This document shows positions 18,511-27,193 of a DNA stretch of 64,000 nucleotides, in pieces. A program made the position numbers and the translations under genes. Below the pieces are notes generated by a model. That model was not told where the DNA came from. It made no database searches and saw only the letters and a list, made by a program, of their open reading frames with translations. Each line of letters begins with the position of its first letter. Position 1 is the stretch's first letter. Source of the DNA: Brucella anthropi_A. Its GTDB lineage: Bacteria > Pseudomonadota > Alphaproteobacteria > Rhizobiales > Rhizobiaceae. The stretch is from assembly GCF_046630315.1 (NCBI RefSeq), contig NZ_LQBD01000013.1, positions 186,001-250,000 of the forward strand, in the 5' to 3' direction.

Positions 18511-19947
18511 TTGGCGACAGGAATACAGCCGTCAGTAAAAGTGTTGGGAGCATCCTTTTCCCAGGAAGCAAATCCTTTCACGGCGGCAGTTGAACTGACG
18601 CCCATGCCAATGCTCATCACCAATCCACGCCTGCCCGACAACCCGATCGTCTTTGCCAACAAGGCCTTCCAGACCCTCACCGGTTACGACAGCGAGGAAA
18701 TCATCGGGAAGAACTGCCGTTTCCTTCAGGGACCGGCGACAGACCCCAGACATGTCGAGATGATCCGCGCGGCACTCGATACCGAGCAGTCGGTCGATAT
18801 CGATATCCTCAACTATAAGAAATCAGGCGAACCATTCTGGAATCGTCTGCATATTTCTCCGGTGAAAACCCAGGATGGCGCGCTTCATCATTTCGTTTCA
18901 TCGCAACTGGATGTAACGCTGGAACTCGGCAAATTGGTCGAGCTGGAAAAAGAACGCGAAACGCTTTCGATCGAAAAGCAACGCAGCAATGATCAGCTTC
19001 AGTATATTGTCGAGGTGGCGAATATCGGCTTCTGGACGCGGGACTGCAATACGGGTGAAATCAACTGCTCGGCCGAATATCGACGCATTTTTGGACTGAC
19101 CCCGGACGAGCCCGTCCATTACGACAAGATCATCGACATGGTGGTGCTTGAAGATCGAATGACGCTGCTTCACCATTCGCAGGAATCTTTCGCCACCGGC
19201 AAGCCTTTCCGGGTGGAATATCGCATCACCAACAGGCTGGGTCAGGTGCGCTGGGTGGAAACCCGCGCCAAAGCCCTCCTGGGCAAATCCCCCACGCTTC
19301 TGGGCATTGTTATCGACGTTACCGAACGCAAGAAGGTCGAAGCTGACAAGGCACTGGTCACGCGCGAGCTTTCACATCGCTTCAAGAATTCGATGGCAAT
19401 GGTGCAATCGATCGCCAACCAGACCTTGCGCAATGCCACCAACCCCCAAACGGCGAACGAACTGTTCAGCGAGCGGCTTCGGGCTTTAAGCCAGGCCCAC
19501 GACATGCTGCTGAAGGATGACTGGACGGGCACGTCCATCAGCCGGATATGCGAAACCGCCCTCGCGCCGTTCAACAGCACTTTCGGCCACCGTATTCGCG
19601 CACACGGCCCCGCACTTGTGGTCAGCGATCGGGTAACGGTATCGTTATCGCTGGGCCTATACGAACTTGCAACAAACGCCGTGAAATATGGTGCGCTCTC
19701 CAATGAAAGCGGCACAGTCCAGTTCAGCTGGAACGTCATCGAAAAACACGGAACACGGCGATTCCACATGCGCTGGGTTGAAAGCGGCGGGCCGACGGTC
19801 GAACGCCCTGCCCGCCGTGGTTTTGGTCAGCGGCTGCTCTATTCCGTACTTACAGGCGAGCTGAAAGCCACATGTGATGTCGACTTCGCACCCGGCGGAC
19901 TGGTCATTGATGTGCTTGCCCCCATGACGCCGGACGTCTTTCCCTAA
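18511..19947 (+). CDS. Blue-light-activated LOV-PAS-HWE histidine kinase
   Basis: The 478-residue cytoplasmic sensor kinase carries an N-terminal LOV domain with GKNCRFLQ; its cysteine (residue 69 from this start) forms the flavin adduct in light. A coiled linker and a second PAS domain (about 160-275) follow. The kinase domain has the phosphoacceptor H289 in ELSHRFKN, the N-box ELATNAVKYG and the WVE motif that defines HWE kinases. Brucella LOV-HK is known to need light activation for full virulence. The TTG at 18511 was chosen because GTGAGG lies 6 bases before it and because it puts the cysteine at 69, the number I recall for the Brucella protein. No response regulator is adjacent. Confidence 0.93.
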   Translation: MATGIQPSVKVLGASFSQEANPFTAAVELTPMPMLITNPRLPDNPIVFANKAFQTLTGYDSEEIIGKNCRFLQGPATDPRHVEMIRAALDTEQSVDIDILNYKKSGEPFWNRLHISPVKTQDGALHHFVSSQLDVTLELGKLVELEKERETLSIEKQRSNDQLQYIVEVANIGFWTRDCNTGEINCSAEYRRIFGLTPDEPVHYDKIIDMVVLEDRMTLLHHSQESFATGKPFRVEYRITNRLGQVRWVETRAKALLGKSPTLLGIVIDVTERKKVEADKALVTRELSHRFKNSMAMVQSIANQTLRNATNPQTANELFSERLRALSQAHDMLLKDDWTGTSISRICETALAPFNSTFGHRIRAHGPALVVSDRVTVSLSLGLYELATNAVKYGALSNESGTVQFSWNVIEKHGTRRFHMRWVESGGPTVERPARRGFGQRLLYSVLTGELKATCDVDFAPGGLVIDVLAPMTPDVFP

Positions 19948-19986
19948 ATCGACACTCTTTCAGACACGCAAGCCAGGCCAATAGGA

Positions 19987-20024
19987 AAGGGAGCAGCGAA
20001 ACCGCTGCTCCCTTGCTTCTTTTC
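19987..20024. terminator. Bidirectional terminator between LOV kinase and secreted-protein gene
   Basis: A 12-bp perfect stem (AAGGGAGCAGCG with CGCTGCTCCCTT) and tetraloop AAAC are followed by a T-rich run (GCTTCTTTT). The location, 40 bases after the kinase stop and 9 bases before the end of the convergent gene, suits both. Confidence 0.8.
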
Positions 20025-20346
20025 AGTTATGGGGACCGCGTCGGCGCGGCTCCATATAAATCCGGTCGCGATGATGATTGCGATCACGACGCCAGCGACG
20101 ATCACGGTCCCGTTCGCGATAATAGCGTGGCGAATGGCGATCATTGCGCCAACGGCGATCCGTAATGCAACGGCCACTTGGGGTACGAACCATGCCGCGA
20201 CCGCAGCGATAATCGACCTGAATGGCAGGGCTCGCGCCATCAACGGCAATGGCCGGCACAGTGACCGGAGCGACAGGCGCGGCGGCCTCGGCAACTGCTG
20301 TGACCGCAAAAAGCGCGAGAGCCGCTGAAAGTACTGTAAACTTCAT
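20023..20346 (-). CDS. Small secreted GCG_CRPN-type basic protein
   Basis: The 107-residue product has a signal peptide (MKFTVLSAALALFAVTAVAEA) and then an Ala/Pro/Val linker. The motif YRCGRGMVRTPSGRCI with two cysteines resembles the rhizobial GCG_CRPN-type exported proteins. The C-terminal third is dominated by Arg, Asp and His (RDRDRRWRRDRNHHRD). The function is unknown; the charge suggests envelope or metal/nucleic-acid interaction, but that is speculation. The ATG at 20346 was chosen because it starts the signal peptide. Confidence 0.7.
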   Translation of the reverse strand: MKFTVLSAALALFAVTAVAEAAAPVAPVTVPAIAVDGASPAIQVDYRCGRGMVRTPSGRCITDRRWRNDRHSPRYYRERDRDRRWRRDRNHHRDRIYMEPRRRGPHN

Positions 20347-20680
20347 TCTGGGACCCTTTCCCGAATTTGCCAGAATTGGAATCTTGCCCGCAGATAGGTA
20401 GGCCAAACAGCCATTTGGTAAAGTCACTTAATCTTACGATGCCCTATCAATCTCGAGCGCGCGCACCGGAAAAGAACCTTCCCCAATACCCCAATTAATA
20501 ACCTGCAATTTTGCGGAGAGATTTTTAAGAAAGTCGGGATATCAGGAGCCCGTTGAGTTTGCACATACCCCTTTGAAGCAAGGGAAAAGCCGCAGAATCT
20601 CCAATCCGCGCAGCCGATCGGGCACCGGTTCAGGACCGGTAGCGGGGCGGAGCCTTGCGGTTATCGCAAGGAGCAAGAAC
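20347..20680 (+). promoter_or_regulatory. Leader of the globin-coupled cyclase with Shine-Dalgarno-covering hairpin
   Basis: This 334-base gap has no supported gene. At 20653-20671 a perfect 7-bp stem (CCTTGCG with CGCAAGG, loop GTTAT) contains the AAGG of the AAGGAG ribosome-binding site, which sits 7 bases before the ATG at 20681. The hexamer ACCGGT occurs twice just upstream (starting 20625 and 20636 approximately) and could form an alternative stem. The structure could gate translation. Confidence 0.45.
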
Positions 20681-22102
20681 ATGGATTATTCGACCTCTGA
20701 AATCGACACCACATGGGGGGAGAAAACCGGCCTGGGCACCACCCGGGCCGAATGGGTCGAGCTGGTGAGCAGTCTGCCCGAAGACCATGCGCTCTTTCTC
20801 CGCGATCTCATCAACGGTCATCGGGCGCAATTTGTCGGCGTTTTCTATGATCGCCTGATGAGCAACCGCGATGCAGCCGCCTTTCTGTCGCAGAAAATGG
20901 TCCAGGAACGCCTGCATAATTCGCTGAGCGACTGGCTTTTGAAGATGTTTCAGAGAAAGGCGGACGATGTCGATGCATTCATCCGCGAGCAGCGCAAGGT
21001 TGGCGAAGTTCACGCCCGCATCGACGTGCCGATCCATGTCGTCATGCAGGGTGCACGCCTGCTCAAGAACGAGATCATTCGCCGCCTGGAGCAGGAGGTC
21101 GAAACCCGCGAAGCGCTGGCGCGCCTGATCGTCCATGTCAGCAATGCCATCGACATCGCGATTGAAATCATGAGCCAGGCTTTTGTGAAAGATGCACGTG
21201 AAAGCGCCCAGACCGACGAGGCCTATCGGGCTTTCACGCTGAGCCACGATTTTCCACTCGAGCGCGAATCGCAACGCGCCGCGCTCATGGAATGGAGCCA
21301 ATCGCTCCTCTTCAACCTGTACGGCAATGCCGACAGTCCGCTTCGCTCGCTCGCAAGTTCCGATTTTGGCCTTTGGTTGCAGCACAAGGCTGACCTCATG
21401 TTTTCCAATTCCGGCACATTGGACAATATTCGCCGCAACGTGGACCATATCGACAATGTTCTCCTGCCGGCCATCAACAATGCCCGCCGGAACGACCCGG
21501 CCAGTCTCGCAGCTTCGCTCACCCTGTTTCAAACCAAGATCGGCGAAGTGAAGTTCCTGCTGTCTGAACTGTTTCAGGCAGCGGCGGCACTCGAAACAGG
21601 CCGCGATCCGCTGACGCGCGCGCTCAATCGCCGTTTCATGCCCTCCATACTGACCCGCGAAGTGCGGATGGCTTCACAAAAGGCCATGGATCTCAGCGTC
21701 CTGATGATCGACATCGATCATTTCAAGACCATAAACGATACATATGGGCACAGCGGTGGCGATGCGGTCCTTCAGCAGGTCGCCGAGGCGATCCTGTCAT
21801 TATGCCGTCCGAGCGATTTCGTTTTCCGCTATGGCGGGGAAGAGTTTCTGGTGGCTCTTGTGGAAGCCGACGCAGACAGGGCTTTCGCCATCGGCGAGGA
21901 ACTGCGCAAGCAGATAGCGCAACAGCCGATGAACCTTCCCGATGGTGCATGCCAGTCTGTAACCCTGTCCATCGGAGTTGCGGCATTCAACGGCCATCCC
22001 GACTACAGCCATCTCGTCAATGCCGCCGATCGCGCGCTCTACCGGGCCAAGCAAGGCGGGCGCAATCGCTGCGAAAGGGAGGCACCACTCGCGATTCATT
22101 GA
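20681..22102 (+). CDS. Globin-coupled diguanylate cyclase
   Basis: The 473-residue enzyme makes cyclic di-GMP from two GTP. Residues 20-160 look like a sensor globin related to DosC/DgcO, with a probable proximal heme histidine at H111 (EVHARIDVPIHVV). A helical middle region leads to the GGDEF domain (about 305-465), with an intact GGEEF at 385-389 and an intact inhibitory RxxD site (RPSD 376-379). Oxygen or another gas is therefore the likely signal (inference). The ATG at 20681 has AAGGAG 7 bases upstream, partly paired in a hairpin. lipB follows 58 bases later. Confidence 0.88.
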   Translation: MDYSTSEIDTTWGEKTGLGTTRAEWVELVSSLPEDHALFLRDLINGHRAQFVGVFYDRLMSNRDAAAFLSQKMVQERLHNSLSDWLLKMFQRKADDVDAFIREQRKVGEVHARIDVPIHVVMQGARLLKNEIIRRLEQEVETREALARLIVHVSNAIDIAIEIMSQAFVKDARESAQTDEAYRAFTLSHDFPLERESQRAALMEWSQSLLFNLYGNADSPLRSLASSDFGLWLQHKADLMFSNSGTLDNIRRNVDHIDNVLLPAINNARRNDPASLAASLTLFQTKIGEVKFLLSELFQAAAALETGRDPLTRALNRRFMPSILTREVRMASQKAMDLSVLMIDIDHFKTINDTYGHSGGDAVLQQVAEAILSLCRPSDFVFRYGGEEFLVALVEADADRAFAIGEELRKQIAQQPMNLPDGACQSVTLSIGVAAFNGHPDYSHLVNAADRALYRAKQGGRNRCEREAPLAIH

Positions 22103-22160
22103 TTGGAGAGGCATTTTGACATCTGGCGGTTGCGCTGCAAAACCGCCATATGTCCCCCTT

Positions 22161-22928
22161 ATGACAGACAGTTCCGCCGCCCCCATTTCCGAGACAGCCG
22201 CACAAAAGCCCCGCGAACGCGATGCGCTGGAAGCTTCTTTCCTGCCGCAACAGGCCGACGCACCGCCCGTAGACTGGATCATCGCGGAAGGGCTGACCGA
22301 CTATGAGGACGCCCTCGCCTTCATGGAGGCGCGCGTCCAGGCCATTCGGGATGACACCGCAAACGAACTGGTCTGGCTGGTGGAACACCCCCCACTCTAC
22401 ACCGCAGGCACGAGCGCCAATGCAAGCGATCTGCTGGCGCCTGACAGCCTGCCTGTCTTCAACACGGGACGCGGCGGCGAATATACCTATCATGGCCCCG
22501 GCCAGCGTGTTGCCTATGTGATGCTCGACCTGAAACGCCGCCGCGAGGATGTGCGCGCCTTCGTGGCCGCCCTTGAGCAATGGATCATTGAAAGCCTTGC
22601 CGAATTCAATGTCAAAGGCGAGCGCCGCGAGGATCGCGTCGGCGTGTGGGTGACACGGCCCGAAAAGCCCCGTCTTGCCGATGGCGGCATGTGCGAGGAC
22701 AAGATTGCCGCCATCGGCATCCGTCTTCGCCGCTGGGTAAGCTTTCATGGCATCGCCATCAATGTCGAACCCGATCTTGGTCATTATTCCGGCATTGTTC
22801 CCTGCGGAATTTCAGAGCATGGCGTCACCAGCCTTGTCGATCTCGGATTGCCGGTGACAATGGGAGACATGGATGTCGCGCTTGGCAGGGCGTTCGAGAC
22901 GGTATTCGGAGCCCGCCAGCTAAAATAG
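22161..22928 (+). CDS. lipB: Octanoyl-ACP:protein octanoyltransferase LipB
   Basis: The 255-residue enzyme moves octanoyl groups from ACP to lipoyl domains, the first step of endogenous lipoate synthesis. It shows RGGEYTYHGPGQRVAY, the catalytic lysine in EDKIAAIGIR and the catalytic cysteine in IVPCGI. The ATG at 22161 is preferred; an in-frame extension back into the cyclase gene is unlike the family. It is convergent with the EamA transporter gene with only 6 bases between stops. lipA is not in the window. Confidence 0.94.
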   Translation: MTDSSAAPISETAAQKPRERDALEASFLPQQADAPPVDWIIAEGLTDYEDALAFMEARVQAIRDDTANELVWLVEHPPLYTAGTSANASDLLAPDSLPVFNTGRGGEYTYHGPGQRVAYVMLDLKRRREDVRAFVAALEQWIIESLAEFNVKGERREDRVGVWVTRPEKPRLADGGMCEDKIAAIGIRLRRWVSFHGIAINVEPDLGHYSGIVPCGISEHGVTSLVDLGLPVTMGDMDVALGRAFETVFGARQLK

Positions 22929-22934
22929 CGCACC

Positions 22935-23864
22935 TCAGGCCACGGCATCAGCTTTCACACGGCGCTCGCGCATGAACACATAGAATCCCGATCCGACGAT
23001 GATGGCGATGCCGCACCATTTCGATGGTGTCGGAAAATCGCCGAACACGATCAGGCCCACCAGAACCGCATTGACGATTTCCAGATACTGGAATGGCGCC
23101 AGCATGGAAGCCGGGGCAAGCTTGAACGCCTGCACCACCATCAGATGGCTGACGGTTCCAATCGTTCCCAGAAGCAGCAGAAGCAGCCAGGGTAGGATGC
23201 CTTGCGGCAGGCCGAAACCAAGGTCGCCGATCCCCGCCTCGGTTCCGATAATCATGGCGATCCCGGCCATCATCCATCCGCCGACACCGGCATAGAACTG
23301 CATCACAAGCGGGCTTTCCTTCGCGCCATATTTGCGGTTGAGGATCAGGTAGATCGCAAAAGTCACGGCGGTTGCCAGCGGCAGGAGCGAAACAGCGCCA
23401 AAGATCTCAAAACTGGGCTGGATCACGATCATCGTGCCGATGAGGCCGATGCCAACGGCGCTGAACCGTCTCCAGCCCACTTTTTCTTTGAGGAAAATCG
23501 CGGAGAAAAGCGTGAGGATGAGCGGCTCGGCAAAGAAAACGGCCATAGCATCCGCGAGCGGCATGTATTTGACCGCCGTGAAAAAACATAAGCCGCCGAA
23601 ACCCATCAGCGCGCCCCGGACGAGATTGCCCGCCAGATGCTGCGTCCGCAATGCCGTAAAGCCGCCTGTGACGAGCAGGATGAAGCACATCAGCCAGCAC
23701 TGAATGAAAAACCGCATGAACGTGACCGTGGCCGGAGGCATGCTGTCCGCCATGGCAAGCCACTTGCCGATCGCATCCATCAGCGGCAGCAAAAGCACCG
23801 AGAGCACCATGATCGCCATGCCCTTGACGTGTGCTTCCACGCCGCCTGTCGCGCTGCCCTGCAT
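22935..23864 (-). CDS. EamA-family (DMT) transporter
   Basis: The 309-residue protein has ten predicted membrane helices arranged as two EamA repeats, the usual organisation of drug/metabolite exporters. Conserved features include KYMPLADAMAVFFAEPL in the first repeat and APFQYLEIVNAVLVG in the second. The substrate cannot be assigned; relatives include S-adenosylmethionine and amino acid transporters. It is divergent from parE. Confidence 0.88.
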   Translation of the reverse strand: MQGSATGGVEAHVKGMAIMVLSVLLLPLMDAIGKWLAMADSMPPATVTFMRFFIQCWLMCFILLVTGGFTALRTQHLAGNLVRGALMGFGGLCFFTAVKYMPLADAMAVFFAEPLILTLFSAIFLKEKVGWRRFSAVGIGLIGTMIVIQPSFEIFGAVSLLPLATAVTFAIYLILNRKYGAKESPLVMQFYAGVGGWMMAGIAMIIGTEAGIGDLGFGLPQGILPWLLLLLLGTIGTVSHLMVVQAFKLAPASMLAPFQYLEIVNAVLVGLIVFGDFPTPSKWCGIAIIVGSGFYVFMRERRVKADAVA

Positions 23865-24039
23865 TTCAAACTCTCGGTATCTGGAATATTCCCCGCTATC
23901 GCTCTATGCGAACTGCGGCAGCGTTTCCATCCCCTTTAACCGGAAATATCCCGGTGGTTTGACTTTCGCCTTCTTTCTGGTGCAAATCAGTCCGGTTCTG
24001 CGCAAAACCCTTTGAAAAAGCCGTGTGAAAGCGGAACGT

Positions 24040-24060
24040 AAGGCGAACTTTATTCGCCTT
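24040..24060 (+). other. Stem-loop upstream of parE
   Basis: AAGGCGAA and TTCGCCTT form an 8-bp stem with a 5-base loop, 114 bases before the parE start. There is no T-run, so it is not a clear terminator; it may be a leader structure of either divergent gene. Confidence 0.3.
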
Positions 24061-24173
24061 TCGCGAGCGTACATGGCATCATTCAGGTGATTCGCGAACA
24101 ATATTTTCCGGTCAATGGCGAGCAGGCTCGGCAACGACCTCCTGAAATTCAGATAGAGAGCTTTTCGAAACAG

Positions 24174-26285
24174 ATGGACGATAGCAACGATCTCTTTTCG
24201 AGAGTGGTCAACAATGCCAGGGCCCGGGAACAGGAACAGGGGCGACAGAGTGAAAAAACTTTGGCGCCGCAGCCTGTCGCGCAGCCGGTGGCCACGCCGT
24301 CGCTCTCTGTTCCAAAGCCGGTCACGGCCAAGACGCCGCCTGCCTCATCGTCCGGCGACGACTATAACGCTTCGTCCATCCGTGTTCTGGAGGGCCTGGA
24401 GCCGGTGCGTCTGCGTCCCGGCATGTATATTGGCGGCACCGACGAAAAGGCCCTGCATCACCTCTTCGCCGAAGTCATCGATAACTCGATGGACGAAGCA
24501 GTCGCGGGACACGCCAATTTCATCGAAGTGAGTTTCGATGCCGACGGGTTTGTCACGGTTTCGGACAATGGACGCGGCATCCCCGTGGATGAACATCCGC
24601 AGGTGCCCGGAAAGTCCACGCTCGAAGTCATCATGACCAAGCTGCATGCCGGCGGCAAATTCGACGGCAAGGCCTATGAAACATCAGGCGGCCTGCATGG
24701 CGTGGGCGTTTCGGTGGTGAACGCGCTTTCCGATGTGCTGGAAGTGGAGGTCGCCCGCAATCGCCGTCTTTATCGCCAGCGTTTTTCGCGCGGCATTCCG
24801 CAGGGCGGGCTGGAAGACGTGGGCGAAGTGCATAATCGTCGCGGCACCCGCGTCCGCTTCCATCCCGATCCCGATATTTTCGGCAAGACGGCGCAGTTCG
24901 ATCCGCATCGCCTCTATCGCATGGCGCGTTCCAAGGCCTATCTGTTCGGCGGCGTTGAAATCCGCTGGAACTGCGATCCGTCCCTGCTCGACCCGAAGAA
25001 GGAAACACCTGAAAAGGCCGTGTTCCACTTCCCCGGTGGCCTGAAGGACTATCTCGAAGCCTCGCTTGGCAAGGAACATCAGGTCACACGCGAGGTTTTC
25101 GCAGGCAAGACCGAAAAGCAGGGCGGTCACGGCGCTGTCGAATGGGCCGTCTCATGGTTTGGAGGCGACGGGTTTGTCCATTCCTATTGCAACACCATTC
25201 CGACCGGCGATGGCGGCACGCATGAAGCAGGCCTGCGCATTGCCCTCACGCGGGGGCTGAAAGCCTATGCGGAACTGACCAACAACAAGCGCGCTTCGAT
25301 CATCACGACCGATGACGTGATGGTATCGGCCGCAGGGATGCTGTCGGTTTTTATCCGCGAGCCGGAATTTGTCGGCCAGACCAAGGACAAGCTCGCCACC
25401 GTCGAGGCACAGCGCATCGTGGAAAATGCGATCCGTGACCCCTTCGATCACTGGCTCGCCGCTTCTCCACAGGAGGCATCGCGCCTTCTGGAATGGGTGA
25501 TCGACCGCGCCGATGAACGCCTGCGCCGTCGTCAGGAGAAAGAAACCGTCCGCAAGAGCGCGACGCGCAAGCTGCGCCTGCCCGGCAAGCTTGCCGATTG
25601 CACGCAGAACGCGGCAGCTGGGGCGGAATTGTTCATCGTCGAAGGTGACTCGGCAGGTGGTTCGGCCAAACAGGCGCGTAACCGCGCCAATCAGGCTATT
25701 TTGCCGTTGCGCGGCAAGATCTTGAATGTTGCCAGCGCCGGGCGCGAAAAGCTGACGGCAAACCAGCAGATCGCCGATCTGGTTCAGGCTCTTGGCTGCG
25801 GCACGCGCAAGAACTATCGGGAAGACGATCTGCGTTATGACCGCGTCATCGTCATGACCGACGCCGACGTCGACGGGGCGCATATCGCGTCGCTGCTTAT
25901 CACATTCTTCTATCAGGAAATGCCCGATCTGATCCGCAATGGTCATCTCTATCTGGCCGTTCCGCCGCTTTTCCGCCTGAGCCAGGGCGGAAAGGTCGCC
26001 TATGCGCGTGATGAAGCGCATAAGGATGAACTTCTGCGCACCGTGTTCACCGGACGCGGCAAGGTGGAAATCGGCCGCTTCAAGGGCCTTGGCGAAATGC
26101 GCGCCGAACAGCTCAAGGAAACCACCATGGACCCGAAGAAGCGCACGCTTCTGCGCGTTCAGGTGGACGAGGAATATATCGATGAAACCCGCAACACCGT
26201 CGATGAACTGATGGGCACCAAGCCGGAAGCGCGTTTCCGTTTCATTCAGGACCGCGCGGCTTTCGTGGAAGAACTGGATATCTAA
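24174..26285 (+). CDS. parE: DNA topoisomerase IV subunit B ParE
   Basis: The 703-residue ATPase subunit of topoisomerase IV decatenates daughter chromosomes. The GHKL ATPase domain includes VIDNSMDEA, SDNGRGIPVD and GGLHGVGVSVVNAL. The TOPRIM domain has EGDSAGGSAKQARNR and DADVDGAHI. The length (shorter than GyrB, with no 170-residue insertion) favours ParE. The ATG at 24174 was chosen because MDDSNDLF starts a plausible alphaproteobacterial N-terminal tail; an upstream extension looks non-coding. A hairpin terminator follows. Confidence 0.93.
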   Translation: MDDSNDLFSRVVNNARAREQEQGRQSEKTLAPQPVAQPVATPSLSVPKPVTAKTPPASSSGDDYNASSIRVLEGLEPVRLRPGMYIGGTDEKALHHLFAEVIDNSMDEAVAGHANFIEVSFDADGFVTVSDNGRGIPVDEHPQVPGKSTLEVIMTKLHAGGKFDGKAYETSGGLHGVGVSVVNALSDVLEVEVARNRRLYRQRFSRGIPQGGLEDVGEVHNRRGTRVRFHPDPDIFGKTAQFDPHRLYRMARSKAYLFGGVEIRWNCDPSLLDPKKETPEKAVFHFPGGLKDYLEASLGKEHQVTREVFAGKTEKQGGHGAVEWAVSWFGGDGFVHSYCNTIPTGDGGTHEAGLRIALTRGLKAYAELTNNKRASIITTDDVMVSAAGMLSVFIREPEFVGQTKDKLATVEAQRIVENAIRDPFDHWLAASPQEASRLLEWVIDRADERLRRRQEKETVRKSATRKLRLPGKLADCTQNAAAGAELFIVEGDSAGGSAKQARNRANQAILPLRGKILNVASAGREKLTANQQIADLVQALGCGTRKNYREDDLRYDRVIVMTDADVDGAHIASLLITFFYQEMPDLIRNGHLYLAVPPLFRLSQGGKVAYARDEAHKDELLRTVFTGRGKVEIGRFKGLGEMRAEQLKETTMDPKKRTLLRVQVDEEYIDETRNTVDELMGTKPEARFRFIQDRAAFVEELDI

Positions 26286-26356
26286 TCGGCGCCTCCACAA
26301 ACGTTTCCATGCGTTCTCGGACAATTAATGGAGAAGGCCCTGTTTTGTCCAAGTCG

Positions 26357-26399
26357 ATGAACGGCAATCCGCAAGCGCAATGCCGTTCATTCTATTTTT
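26357..26399 (+). terminator. parE terminator
   Basis: ATGAACGGCA pairs perfectly with TGCCGTTCAT (10 bp) around a 14-base loop, followed by TCTATTTTTC. It lies 70 bases after the parE stop, in the gap before a convergent small gene. Confidence 0.7.
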
Positions 26400-26436
26400 C
26401 AATAAAGCTATTCAACTCACTGACACGTCGAGAACT

Positions 26437-26619
26437 TCAGGCCTTCACCTCAATGCCGAGCCTGGTTTCGATCTCCTCAATCGATTCCTTGACAAAGAAT
26501 GTCTGATCCGCGCTCAGCGTCACAATGCGCGTGCCGGTTCCATAAACATTATAGGAAAGAACGTGATTGAAATTCACCGCGAGCTTGTCGCCGTTCACTT
26601 CCGTCAACATGATCCACAT
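26437..26619 (-). CDS. FlbD/SwrD-like small protein
   Basis: The 60-residue product resembles the FlbD/SwrD family pattern (ML.E.NG.K..VN....V then TRIVTL....FFVKESIEEI). That family is linked to flagellar operons in other bacteria, but no flagellar gene is near here, so the function is uncertain. The ATG at 26619 was chosen because GAGGGCAGG precedes it; a longer in-frame extension upstream is unlike the family. It is transcribed towards parE. Confidence 0.6.
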   Translation of the reverse strand: MWIMLTEVNGDKLAVNFNHVLSYNVYGTGTRIVTLSADQTFFVKESIEEIETRLGIEVKA

Positions 26620-26704
26620 TGCCTGCCCTCTTCCTGATATTATCCGCTCCAAGGAAGGATAGGCGCGATGGATCATTCGGCAACGGCTGCGACAATCTGG
26701 GTTC

Positions 26705-27193
26705 TCAAAGACTGGCGCGCATTCTGACTTTTTTGACACACCTTCCGCAACTCTCCGACCACTCGTCCCCTTGCCAGTCAATCTGGAAACCTGCCTTTTT
26801 GTAAAGACCGATAGCGGCAAAATTGTCCGCATGGGTGCCGATCACAGCTTCATCAAAGCCATCGAGCAAGATTTGCGCCATCAGCGCATCGAGGAGCTGC
26901 GTGCCGATCCCCTGCCCGTGATGAGGCGGGTCGACCCATAAATCTGAAATATAATTGCTTTTGGGTACGCTCGCGCCCCAGCCAACGATGGCCCCGTCAC
27001 GTTCGGCGACAAGAACGCCATCCGCATTCTCTTGCAGATCGCGCAGGAACTTCGCTTCCAGCACTTCTTGCCGTTCGGCGGTCAATGCAGCACCACCAGC
27101 CGCAATCCGCCAGGCTCTGACGGCCAATGCAGCCATAAAAACAAATTCGCCGGGGAGGCCCCGGCGAACAAGAAGATCGGTTTTTACCACCAC
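26705..27193 (-). CDS. GNAT-family N-acetyltransferase downstream of gatA
   Basis: The 162-residue product shows the GNAT fold: beta-1 LLVRRG and helix 1 MAALAVRAWR at the N-terminus, the acetyl-CoA loop HHGQGIGTQLLDAL near residue 100, and LYKKAGF near 140. The substrate is unknown; it is RimI/PhnO-like in appearance. The GTG/ATG-type start at 27193 overlaps the gatA stop by 10 bases, and beta-1 requires a start upstream of residue 20. A terminator-like hairpin lies within its first 20 codons. An alternative start at 27136 would avoid the hairpin but lose beta-1. Confidence 0.8.
   Translation of the reverse strand: MVVKTDLLVRRGLPGEFVFMAALAVRAWRIAAGGAALTAERQEVLEAKFLRDLQENADGVLVAERDGAIVGWGASVPKSNYISDLWVDPPHHGQGIGTQLLDALMAQILLDGFDEAVIGTHADNFAAIGLYKKAGFQIDWQGDEWSESCGRCVKKVRMRASL
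27137..27168 (-). terminator. Terminator-like hairpin just past gatA, inside the GNAT reading frame
   Basis: On the minus strand TTCGCCGGGG pairs with CCCCGGCGAA (10 bp, 3-base loop) and is followed by TTTGTTTTT. It starts 16 bases after the gatA stop codon. It has every visible mark of an intrinsic terminator, yet it falls within codons 9-19 of the downstream acetyltransferase. Confidence 0.6.
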
